Source of the DNA: Sporichthyaceae bacterium
GTDB taxonomy: Bacteria; Actinomycetota; Actinomycetes; Sporichthyales; Sporichthyaceae
DNA: 64,000 nt
Direction of reading: 5' to 3'
NCBI GenBank assembly: GCA_036493475.1
Contig: DASXPS010000019.1
Span: forward strand, 1-64,000
Translations under genes and position numbers: made by a program
The notes under the pieces: generated by a model
The model's input: only the letters and a program-made list of their open reading frames with translations
Databases searched by the model: none
What the model was told of the DNA's origin: nothing
In this document: positions 56,958 to 64,000 of the stretch, piece by piece
Layout of the letters: each line of letters starts with the position of its first letter
Numbering within the stretch: position 1 is the first letter of the stretch

Positions 56958-57250
56958 AATTCTCCCGTGCGGCAGCAGGTACAGATTTAAGGTTACGCAA
57001 CCGTAGGTACCCACTCATCAGGTTACGCAACCGTAGGTAGTGTTGTCACCAAGAACCTGGTGAAGCCGATCACCATGGTGTGCCGCAGCCCCATAAATGA
57101 CCATGGACGAGGGCTGTTTCGATGCACCCTGTGGGCGCTCGAACACATAGAGCGACAGATCTGACGGAACGTCTTATGTCGGCCCAAAACCTCGGATATG
57201 ACTGCCGTCAGGGCCGGCGCAAGTGCCCCGAAACACGGCACGATTTCCCT
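56958..57250 (-). promoter_or_regulatory. Upstream region of desaturase with 20-bp direct repeats
   Basis: AGGTTACGCAACCGTAGGTA occurs at 56990-57009 and again, exactly, at 57020-57039, 30 bp apart (about three helical turns). Each unit contains the near-palindrome GGTTACGCAACC. TTAAAT near 56986-56991 is a -10 candidate on the minus strand. This fits a regulator such as the TetR-type desaturase repressors known in mycobacteria. The rest of the gap to 57250 shows nothing recognisable. Confidence 0.65.
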
Positions 57251-57436
57251 ATGCCCGTGAGGAATACGCACCCCGCCGACGTCGCGTCGATGTTTGCCGT
57301 CGACAGCCCGGCCCCGTCCGTGCGGCGGGTCAATCGCGGCTCCGCGGTGCTGCTCGGGTTGGCGGTCATCAGCGCCTCGGCGACGGTGAGCTTCGGCGTC
57401 TGGATGGCCAGTTACGCCCAGCACATCTCCCACTGA
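57251..57436 (+). CDS. Small single-TM membrane protein (hypothetical)
   Basis: A possible 61-aa protein: a short polar N-terminus and one transmembrane segment (SAVLLGLAVISASATVSFGVW). No Shine-Dalgarno is seen before ATG 57251, and a longer frame opens at 57122. It lies between the divergent desaturase and the convergent mce operon end. It may not be expressed. Confidence 0.4.
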   Translation: MPVRNTHPADVASMFAVDSPAPSVRRVNRGSAVLLGLAVISASATVSFGVWMASYAQHISH

Positions 57437-57455
57437 TTCACACCAACACCCTCGC

Positions 57456-58064
57456 TCACAGCAGGTCCAGTGAGCTGATCAGCCACTTGCCGGCGTGCTT
57501 CTCCAAGCTCATCTTCATCCGGCTGCGATCGATCTTCGGGGCCTTGCTGCTGGCGTTGATGACGGTCTGATCGACGAACAGCAGCAGCGTGGCGTGCTTG
57601 GTGTCCGAGGAGAGCACCGCGGTCTCCAGCACCTGCCCGGTGGCCCTGGCCTGGAATTGCGCGATGAGGTCACGCAACTGCTGGCTGGCCGCGGTGTACT
57701 GCGCCCGGAAGGTCCCGGTGGAGTTGCTCAGGACCTTGTTGAAGTCGGCGTCCAAGTGGTCGTGGTCGTAGGTGGTGAGGTCGACGGCATAGCCCTGCGC
57801 GGTGGCCACCGCGGAATCCCGGGCAGAGTCCAACTGATGGTGATGGCGCACCTTCAGCCCCAGCCACCCGGCCAACAGCAGGGCGAGCACCAACGCCATC
57901 GCGAGCACCAGCACGGCGCCAGGTCGGCGCGGGCCACCGGCCCGGCTCCGGCCGCGCCGGCGTCCGGGCGAGGGGTCGGCGGGTGCGGTCTCCGGCGCCG
58001 TCGCGGACTCGGTCACAGCCAACTGCTCCAGGGGTCGGGTCGGGGAAAGGGTTGTGCGGGCCAT
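57456..58064 (-). CDS. Mce-associated membrane protein
   Basis: A 202-aa protein: a cytoplasmic basic, Pro-rich N-terminus (1-48), one TM helix (VLVLAMALVLALLLAGWLGL), and an extracytoplasmic NTF2-like domain (DLTTYDHDHLDADFNKVL, SSDTKHATLLLFVDQTVIN). This is the standard layout of Mce-associated (Mam) proteins that stabilise the transporter. It is the last gene of the mce operon, 13 bp after the mceF-type gene. Confidence 0.9.
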   Translation of the reverse strand: MARTTLSPTRPLEQLAVTESATAPETAPADPSPGRRRGRSRAGGPRRPGAVLVLAMALVLALLLAGWLGLKVRHHHQLDSARDSAVATAQGYAVDLTTYDHDHLDADFNKVLSNSTGTFRAQYTAASQQLRDLIAQFQARATGQVLETAVLSSDTKHATLLLFVDQTVINASSKAPKIDRSRMKMSLEKHAGKWLISSLDLL

Positions 58065-58077
58065 TGTGACCTGCCGA

Positions 58078-59352
58078 TCAGGACTGCAGCATCGCCAGCA
58101 GCAGGGCGATCACGGAAGCCGCGCTGCCCAACGCGCGCAGTGGTTGCACCTGCAGCCGGGTGCCGTCGGGCAGGAGCACCAGACCATCGGCGGGGTCGTA
58201 CCCGCCGAGCGTGATCGGTTGCGAATCCCGCACCGGCGGCGGCGCGCCCGGACCCGACGGTTCGGGTCGCGGGGCGTTCTGCGCCCCCCGGGCACCCACG
58301 CCGGGCGTGGTGGTGTCCTTGCAGTAGCGATTGAGGTCCGGCGGCACCCGGGTCGGGTCGATCGGGTTGCGTCGGGGCCCCCCGTAGCTGCACACCGGAT
58401 TGCCGGTGAGGTGCAACTCGTTGCGGAAGTTACCGCCCTGCGCGGTGGTCTTCAGCGCCGCGGTGGCCTGCGGGAAGGCGATCAACAGCGCGTTGAGGGC
58501 GGGCAGCCGCGCGGCGACCAGCGAACCCGGCGTCACCAGATTGCCCAGTAGCGCCGAGACCGGGCTGGACAGCGTGGTGATGAAGTCGTTGAGGTTGCCG
58601 ATGCCCGCCGGGCCGGTGTCCAGCACCTTGCTCACCGTCGGGCTGCCCTGCTTCAGCGCCTTGGTCAGCGTGCGCAGCGAAGCGTTGAAGGACTTGAACT
58701 CACCGGACAGCTCGTTGGCCGTGTCCAGGTCGGTCTTGCCGTTGCGCAGCAGATCGACCGCGGCCGGCAGGCTCTGCTGCATCGAGGCGAGCAGCTTGTC
58801 GGAGTTCTCCACCAGCTGCGCCAGCTCGGGACCGCTGCCGACGAACGCCGCGGCCAACTCGTCGATCACCGTGCGCAGATCTTTGGTGCCGATCTGGTCG
58901 AGCAGTTGGGCAACGTCGCGCACCACCACCGCGATAGGCAACGGCACGCTGGTGCGCGCCACCGGGATCACGCTGCCCTCGGCCAGGTAGGGCGGGTTCG
59001 CGGTGCGCGGGCGCAGGTCCACGAACTGCTCCCCGGCCGGCGACAGCTCGGCGACCGCTGCGTCGGTGTCGATCGGGACCTTCGTACCGCGGTCGATGGT
59101 CAGATCTGCCGTCACCCCGCCGGGGCGCAGCTGCACATCGGCGACCCGGCCGACGATCTTGCCCCGATAGGCGACCTCCGAGCGCGGGTAGAGCCCGCCG
59201 GAGGAGGCCAGCTCCAGGTGCACGGTGAACGGCCGCTTGCCGATCTGCAGGCGCAGCACATTGAAGGCCACGTGGTACACACCCAGCGCCAATACCAGCA
59301 GCACGGCGATGTTGGCCAGCAGCGTTCCGCGACGGCGCAGCAGGGCTATCAT
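58078..59352 (-). CDS. mceF: MCE family protein, MceF position
   Basis: A 424-aa extracytoplasmic lipid-transport subunit. One N-terminal TM anchor (LLANIAVLLVLALGVYHV) precedes the MCE domain (KRPFTVHLELASSGGLYPRSEVAYRGKIVGRV), a long helical needle (about 150-330), and a Pro-rich tail. The C-terminus ends in a second hydrophobic stretch (AASVIALLLAMLQS), which is unusual. ATG overlaps the mceE stop (ATGA). It would form the heteromeric tunnel with MceA-E. Confidence 0.92.
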   Translation of the reverse strand: MIALLRRRGTLLANIAVLLVLALGVYHVAFNVLRLQIGKRPFTVHLELASSGGLYPRSEVAYRGKIVGRVADVQLRPGGVTADLTIDRGTKVPIDTDAAVAELSPAGEQFVDLRPRTANPPYLAEGSVIPVARTSVPLPIAVVVRDVAQLLDQIGTKDLRTVIDELAAAFVGSGPELAQLVENSDKLLASMQQSLPAAVDLLRNGKTDLDTANELSGEFKSFNASLRTLTKALKQGSPTVSKVLDTGPAGIGNLNDFITTLSSPVSALLGNLVTPGSLVAARLPALNALLIAFPQATAALKTTAQGGNFRNELHLTGNPVCSYGGPRRNPIDPTRVPPDLNRYCKDTTTPGVGARGAQNAPRPEPSGPGAPPPVRDSQPITLGGYDPADGLVLLPDGTRLQVQPLRALGSAASVIALLLAMLQS

Positions 59353-60380
59353 CGGCGCCGCTCCTGCCATACCTGACGTAGACTCAGATCGGGTGCGGTA
59401 TCGGGGTTGACGCCCAACCCGATCGATCTGCTGTTGAACAGCGCGTCGCCGGTGAGGTAATCGGCGGGGACTGACTCGTCGAGGAACTTGCCGAACCGGA
59501 TGAGCTGTTGCAGCGTGGGACCGACCTGGTTCTGGATGGAGATCAACGCGTCCAGCACGGGTTCCGCCGACTTCAGTGTGCTGACCAGGTCCGCGCGGCT
59601 GGCACGCACGACCTTGTCCCCGGCCTTGCCCAATGCCGCCACCCGGGCGAGCAGGTCAGCGAACCTGTCGGTCTGATCGGCCAACAGTTTCGCGGCGGGC
59701 GCGGTGTCGGCCAACGCGGCCCGAATCGTCTCCCGGCGTTTGGCCAACGTCGCGGACAGCGAATCCAGGGCGCCCAATGCCCGGTCGATATCCGCGGTGC
59801 GGGCATTCAGCGCGCCGAGCGCGTCGTTCAGCGAACGCAACAGGCTGGGGGTGTCGCCGGCGTGGCCGGAGATGACCTTGTTCAGCTCCACCACGATCGT
59901 GCGCAACTGGGCCAGACCACCGCCGGTGATCAGCACCGAGGCGGCGGCCAGCATGTCCTCCACGCTGGCCGCCGTGGACGTGGCCGCCGCGGGAATCACG
60001 TCGCCCGCGTGCAACGTGCGGGCACCGTGGCCGGGATCAATCGCGATAAACCCCTCGCCCAGCGGGGTGGTCAACCGCAGTTCCGCGGTGGCCTGATCAG
60101 TGAGCACCACCTTGGTCGGCAGCCGCAACTGCACCCGGGCGATGAAGTTGGTGGTGCTGATGTGAGCGACCCGACCCACGTCCACGCCGTCCACCCGGAC
60201 GTGCGCACCGTCCGGCAGGTTCAGCGCATCGGCGAATTCCGCGGTGAGCTCATAGCTCGGCCCGGACACCGACCCGCCGGGTCGCGGCAGAGCACTGAGC
60301 GCCGGGCCGCATCCGCTCAGCGTGAGCGTCCCGGTGAGCGCAAGGGCGACGACTCGCGCACTTAATGGGCACCGTCTCAT
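59349..60380 (-). CDS. mceE: MCE family lipoprotein, MceE position
   Basis: A 343-aa lipoprotein: canonical lipobox LSGC after TLTL, then the MCE domain (YELTAEFADALNLPDGAHVRVDGVDVGRVAHIS) and the helical barrel region. MceE/LprK proteins anchor the complex through lipid. ATG overlaps the mceD stop (ATGA). Confidence 0.93.
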   Translation of the reverse strand: MRRCPLSARVVALALTGTLTLSGCGPALSALPRPGGSVSGPSYELTAEFADALNLPDGAHVRVDGVDVGRVAHISTTNFIARVQLRLPTKVVLTDQATAELRLTTPLGEGFIAIDPGHGARTLHAGDVIPAAATSTAASVEDMLAAASVLITGGGLAQLRTIVVELNKVISGHAGDTPSLLRSLNDALGALNARTADIDRALGALDSLSATLAKRRETIRAALADTAPAAKLLADQTDRFADLLARVAALGKAGDKVVRASRADLVSTLKSAEPVLDALISIQNQVGPTLQQLIRFGKFLDESVPADYLTGDALFNSRSIGLGVNPDTAPDLSLRQVWQERRR

Positions 60381-61441
60381 CGCGCACCCCGCGGCGGAAA
60401 CGCATCGGAGATCGACCCGATCGGCTTGCCCGCATTGGAGCACAGGAACGGGCCGAGGCCGTCGCAGAACTGCTGGGCGACCACCGGGTTGAGCAGATTC
60501 GCCGCGGCCGAGGCGTGCACAACGATGCGCTGGTCCTTCGGGTTCACCGCCATGTACAGGTTCTGAAAGGTCAGTGGCAGCACGTCGAGGGCCTCGGTGA
60601 GTTGCTGACGGTGCGCGTTGATCACCTGGAGCACCGCGGTGAGGTCCTGTAGGGTGCTCTTCGCCGCGCCCTGGTTCTTCTTCACGAATGCGCCCACCTC
60701 GGTGACCGCGGTGGACAGCGCGTTCAGCGTGGAGTTCAACTGCTCGCCGTTGTCGGCCAGCACTGCGGTGGCCGTGGTGACGTTCTTGCTGAACGCCCGC
60801 ACGGTGGCGTCGTTGCGGGCGAACGCCCCGGCCAGCCCGTCCAGGCTGCGGATCAGCCCACTGATGTCGTCCCGGTTGTCGGCCAGCGTGCCGATCGCCG
60901 CGGCCAGCCCCTGGATGCTCTGGTGGATCTTCAGACCGTTGCCCTTGAGGTTGCTCGCGGCCACGCCCAGCGCGTCCCGGATCACGCCCACCGTCCGCTG
61001 GTCGGCGGTGAAGCTGGTGGACAGTTTGTCCAGGGCCGCCACGATCCGGTCGAACTCCACCGGGGTGTGGGTGCGCGCCAGCGGAATGGTGGCGCCGTCG
61101 ACCAGGCTCGGCCCGGACTTCCAGGCCGGGCTGAGCTCGACGTAACGATCGGCGATCACGCTGGGCGGAATGATCAGCGCGCCGGCGTCGGCCGGGATCG
61201 GTTGGCTCTTGCGCACCGACATCCGCACCAGCACCTGCGCGCCCTGCGCGGTGACCTTGGTGACCCGACCCACCGGCACACCGAGCACGTCCACGGTATT
61301 GCCGGGGTAGACACCGACGGACTCGACGAACACCGCGCTGATCGTGATGTGGTCGGCGCCGAACGGCACGCACCCGGCACACAGCAAGCCGGCCACCACA
61401 GCCACCCCTGCGGTGAATCGGCGCGCGATCTGACGCATCAT
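60377..61441 (-). CDS. mceD: MCE family protein, MceD position
   Basis: A 354-aa subunit. The N-terminus has a hydrophobic stretch ending LLCAGC, a lipobox-like sequence with Cys at -3, so it may or may not be lipidated. The MCE domain (ITISAVFVESVGVYPGNTVDVLGVPVGRVTKV) and helical repeats follow. The start is a double ATG at 61441, 4 bp after the mceC stop. Confidence 0.92.
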   Translation of the reverse strand: MMRQIARRFTAGVAVVAGLLCAGCVPFGADHITISAVFVESVGVYPGNTVDVLGVPVGRVTKVTAQGAQVLVRMSVRKSQPIPADAGALIIPPSVIADRYVELSPAWKSGPSLVDGATIPLARTHTPVEFDRIVAALDKLSTSFTADQRTVGVIRDALGVAASNLKGNGLKIHQSIQGLAAAIGTLADNRDDISGLIRSLDGLAGAFARNDATVRAFSKNVTTATAVLADNGEQLNSTLNALSTAVTEVGAFVKKNQGAAKSTLQDLTAVLQVINAHRQQLTEALDVLPLTFQNLYMAVNPKDQRIVVHASAAANLLNPVVAQQFCDGLGPFLCSNAGKPIGSISDAFPPRGAR

Positions 61442-61445
61442 CGGC

Positions 61446-62438
61446 TCAGCCACCACCCGTGGGCGGGGTGCACTTGCCCTGCGGTGCGCACAGCATGGAG
61501 TCCGGGAAGACCGCGTCCGGGCCGTTGATGTCCATGTAGGGGCCGTTGCCGACGACGTTCGCGAAGTAGCGGGCGGCCGGCCCCAGCAGGATGCCGATCT
61601 GGTCCAGCGCATCGGAGTTGGCCCGCAGCGTGGCGAGCACCACGTCCAGATGTGCCAGCAACGGGGTGATCGTGGCCTGGTTGTCCCGGACCAGGCCGGT
61701 GAGCTGTTCGCTGATCGCCTGGGCGTCCACCAGCAACTTGTCGATGGCGTCGCGCCGCCGGGTCACCTCGGCGAGTACCAGCGAGGCCTGCTGCATCAAC
61801 TGCACCAGGGAGTCGCGATTGGCATCCAGGTTTGCGGTGACGTTGTCCGCCTGCTGCAACAAGGTGTTCAGCTGCGCCCGTCGGGTGAGCACCACGGCCG
61901 ACAGCCGGGAGATGCCGTCCAGTGCCTGGCGGGTCAGCGCCGGGGTGCCGCGGAAGTCGTCGGAGAGCACCTTGAGCGCGCCGCGGATCTTCGCTCCGTC
62001 GAGCTCCTCCAGCGCCGCCCCGCCGGCCTGGACGATGTCCTCGACCTGGAACGGCACCAGCGTGTTGGCCACCGGGATGGTGCGGTCGGGCAGTGGCCCA
62101 CCGCCGCCGGGCACCACCTCCAGGAAGTGGTTGCCGAGCAGCGTGGCCACCTTCACGTTGGCCTGGCTATCCCGGCCCAGATCGATGCTCCGACGTATCT
62201 GCAAGGTGGCCCGCACCATGGCATCACGGATCTGCAGCGAGGTGACATGGCCCACCGGCACGCCGGCCACGCGCACCTCATCGCCGGACTTCAGCCCGCC
62301 GGCCTCGGCCAACTGGGCGTGCCAGGTGCGCTTGCCCAGCGAGATGTTGTTGGGCAGGAACAGCGCGAGGAGCAACGCGAGTACCACGGCGACGGTGACC
62401 GTGCCGAGGAACCGCGGCCCGCGCGCTTTCCTTCTCAT
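61446..62438 (-). CDS. mceC: MCE family protein, MceC position
   Basis: A 330-aa subunit with one N-terminal TM anchor (FLGTVTVAVVLALLLALFLP), MCE domain (WHAQLAEAGGLKSGDEVRVAGVPVGHVTSL) and a long helical section. It ends in a short Gly/Pro/Cys tail. ATG 62438 overlaps the mceB stop (ATGA). Confidence 0.93.
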   Translation of the reverse strand: MRRKARGPRFLGTVTVAVVLALLLALFLPNNISLGKRTWHAQLAEAGGLKSGDEVRVAGVPVGHVTSLQIRDAMVRATLQIRRSIDLGRDSQANVKVATLLGNHFLEVVPGGGGPLPDRTIPVANTLVPFQVEDIVQAGGAALEELDGAKIRGALKVLSDDFRGTPALTRQALDGISRLSAVVLTRRAQLNTLLQQADNVTANLDANRDSLVQLMQQASLVLAEVTRRRDAIDKLLVDAQAISEQLTGLVRDNQATITPLLAHLDVVLATLRANSDALDQIGILLGPAARYFANVVGNGPYMDINGPDAVFPDSMLCAPQGKCTPPTGGG

Positions 62439-63451
62439 GCGCACACCGCCGAGTTGGCACCGGAGCTGGCGATCTTCTGTTGCTTGCCGTCGGCCGAGGT
62501 GTAGATCAGGTTGCAGAGATAGAGGTTGACCCACGAGCCGTACTGCATGGTGCGGGCGAACGCGGACAGCGCGACCGGCAGCCCGCGCACCGCACCGGCG
62601 AGGTTGTCCTTCTGCGCGGCGTAGATCGTTGAGACCCGCAGCAGCTTGTCCAGGTCGGTCTTCAGCTGCGGGCGGATCTCCCGCAACAGCGCCGTGGTGG
62701 CTTCGGTCAGCCCGGAGAGCGCCTCGATCGAGCCGCCGATCTTGTCCCGGTCCGCGGCGGTGGCGGCGGCCAGCCGGCGCAGCTGCGCGATCAGGTCGTC
62801 GACCTGGGTGTCCTTCTGCCCCACCTCGGTGAGCACCTGCGCGAAGTTGTCGATCACCCGACCGATCACGGCATCCCGGTCGGCCAGGTTGGTGGACAGT
62901 TCCGCAGTGGTGCGCAGCAGGTTGATCAGGCTGCCGCCCTGCCCCTGCAGCACCTGGACCACGGCCACCGACAACCGGTTGATGTCCTGCGGTGAGATCA
63001 CCTGGAACAGGGGTTGGAAGCCGTTGATCACCACGGTGAGATCCAGCGCCCGCTCCGTGCTGCCCGGCGGGATCTGGGTACCCGACTTGAGCGGGGTGCC
63101 GGCGCCCGATCCGGGTTCCAGCGCCAGGAACCGCTGCCCGATGAGGTTCTGGTAGCGAATGGCCACCCGGGTGTTGGTGAACACCGGCTGGTCCGAGCGC
63201 ACGCTGAACTTCACCTTGGCCACGTTCCCGGACAGCGAGACGCCGTCGACCCGACCGACCCGGACCCCGGCCACCCGCACGTTGTCCCCGCCGTGCAGCC
63301 CGGAGGCGTCGGCGAACATCGCGGTGTAGGAATGCGTGTCGCGGCCCAACGAATTCGTCAACGTGTTGAACAGCAGCATCGCGATGCTGCCCGCCGCCAC
63401 CGCGAAGATCACCAGCCGGACCAGGGCCCCGCGGACCTTCATCGCGTTCAT
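62435..63451 (-). CDS. mceB: MCE family protein, MceB position
   Basis: A 338-aa subunit: TM anchor (LVRLVIFAVAAGSIAMLLF), MCE domain (HSYTAMFADASGLHGGDNVRVAGVRVGRVDGV), then coiled helices. The ATG overlaps the mceA stop by four bases (63448-63451); MKV three codons in is an alternative start. It ends with two Cys-containing segments (YLCNLIY, NSAVCA). Confidence 0.93.
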   Translation of the reverse strand: MNAMKVRGALVRLVIFAVAAGSIAMLLFNTLTNSLGRDTHSYTAMFADASGLHGGDNVRVAGVRVGRVDGVSLSGNVAKVKFSVRSDQPVFTNTRVAIRYQNLIGQRFLALEPGSGAGTPLKSGTQIPPGSTERALDLTVVINGFQPLFQVISPQDINRLSVAVVQVLQGQGGSLINLLRTTAELSTNLADRDAVIGRVIDNFAQVLTEVGQKDTQVDDLIAQLRRLAAATAADRDKIGGSIEALSGLTEATTALLREIRPQLKTDLDKLLRVSTIYAAQKDNLAGAVRGLPVALSAFARTMQYGSWVNLYLCNLIYTSADGKQQKIASSGANSAVCA

Positions 63452-64000
63452 CCGGCACCGTCCGGCAGCACCACGGTCAGCCCGCGCAGCAACGAACCGG
63501 CGAGCAGCAGACCGACGTCGCCATAGTCCCGATCGGCGCCGCCGCCGAGCACCGCGAGGATCTGGCTCAGCGCAACGCGGTCACTGACGCTGCCCACCGC
63601 GCCGATACCGCCATAGGTCACCGCCGGGGCGAGCTGGGCCGGACCGGGCATCGCCGACTGCGGCTTCCCGGCTCCCGACGTGCCGCAGTTCGGGCCGTCC
63701 AACCCGGGGTAGCGCGGACAATCGGCCGGCCCGTAGACATGCAGTGGGGCGGGGTCGATCTCCACGTCCAGGCCGATCTTGCCGCCGGGGTGGATGGCCA
63801 ATCCGCCAAGGAAATCCCCGAGGTTCACGAACCCGTCGCTGAAGGCCCTCGGGTGCTTGCCGAAGGCCCCGATGATGCCCGCACTCTGGTGGCTGACCTG
63901 GATCAGGTTGTCGCTGTTGGTGGACAGCAGGTCCTTGGCGTTGCGCGCCAGTCCCAGCCCGCCGGAGAGCAGTTCCACGAACTTCGCCTGACGGGCCACC
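63448..64000 (-). CDS. mceA: MCE family protein, MceA position (C-terminal part; runs off window)
   Basis: Only the last 183 or so residues lie inside the window; the N-terminal TM and MCE domain are beyond 64000. The visible part is the distal helical/loop region, with a Cys pair in ADCPRYPGLDGPNCGTSG, and ends in a hydrophobic DVGLLLAGSLLRGLTVVLPDG, much like other MceA tails. It is the upstream member of the overlapping mceA-F chain; yrbE permeases should precede it outside the window. Confidence 0.85.
   Translation of the reverse strand, partial: VARQAKFVELLSGGLGLARNAKDLLSTNSDNLIQVSHQSAGIIGAFGKHPRAFSDGFVNLGDFLGGLAIHPGGKIGLDVEIDPAPLHVYGPADCPRYPGLDGPNCGTSGAGKPQSAMPGPAQLAPAVTYGGIGAVGSVSDRVALSQILAVLGGGADRDYGDVGLLLAGSLLRGLTVVLPDGAG

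Noticed and set aside
56990-57039. Direct repeats as target-site duplication of an insertion
   Set aside because: Only 10 bp lie between the copies and no transposase is present; phasing fits operators better.

Overview
This 64 kb window comes from the chromosome of a GC-rich, Gram-positive actinobacterium. The evidence is the very high GC content, the frequent GTG starts, several apparently leaderless promoters, a MCE lipid-transport operon, an ImuA'/ImuB/DnaE2 mutasome, and gene order matching the classic actinobacterial block argS-lysA-hom-thrC-thrB-rho-rpmE-prfA-prmC-sua5-wecA-atp. No integrase, transposase, phage gene or CRISPR array is visible. The genus cannot be fixed from sequence alone; a Sporichthya/Frankia/Mycobacterium-like relative would fit.

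Layout. (1) 0-1.9 kb: a secreted collagen-like protein and, divergently, a PduO-type cobalamin adenosyltransferase. (2) 1.9-9.1 kb: the F1Fo ATP synthase operon on the minus strand (atpI-B-E-F-H-A-G-D-C). (3) 9.2-23.5 kb: housekeeping genes on the minus strand: wecA-like GT, a Cys-to-Ser LMW-phosphatase homologue, sua5, prmC, prfA, rpmE, rho, thrB, thrC, hom, lysA, argS. One plus-strand secreted DUF642-like gene is wedged between rpmE and rho. (4) 23.6-29.1 kb: a stand-alone receiver, tRNA-Arg(CCG), a lipoprotein, a FrnE-like DsbA, a pirin, an MFS transporter, and a 524-aa protein of unknown function coupled to the transporter. (5) 29.2-35.1 kb: the SOS mutasome dnaE2-imuB-imuA', with two LexA boxes. 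(6) 35.1-38.9 kb: an 80-bp concentric palindrome, a 19-bp rifamycin-associated element (RAE), a HelR-type RNA polymerase-rescue ATPase and an AhpD-like protein. (7) 38.9-45.4 kb: a catabolic-looking cluster (VOC protein, HpcH/CitE lyase, a Cys-rich unknown, two aspartase/fumarase-superfamily lyases, a D-cysteine-desulfhydrase-like PLP enzyme). (8) 45.4-50 kb: DUF427, serS, a secreted HExxH protease and a ZnuA-like lipoprotein. (9) 50.2-57 kb: fadA-fadB-enoyl-CoA hydratase, a secreted lipase and an acyl-ACP desaturase preceded by 20-bp direct repeats. (10) 57.5-64 kb: a mce operon whose first gene (mceA) runs off the right edge.

The most notable structures are non-coding. A family of four dispersed palindromes (arms CGTCCGAAGAA/TTCTTCGGACG, about 20-nt loop) sits between or at the ends of genes, and two of the four punctuate the mutasome cassette. 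LexA boxes lie exactly between candidate -35 and -10 hexamers of imuA' and imuB. An exact RAE lies 5' of helR, predicting rifamycin-inducible RNA polymerase protection. An 80-bp three-tier palindrome centred at 35183.5 separates the SOS operon from helR. Coding candidates for new biology are the 524-aa protein coupled to the MFS transporter and the 301-aa Cys-rich protein in the lyase cluster.
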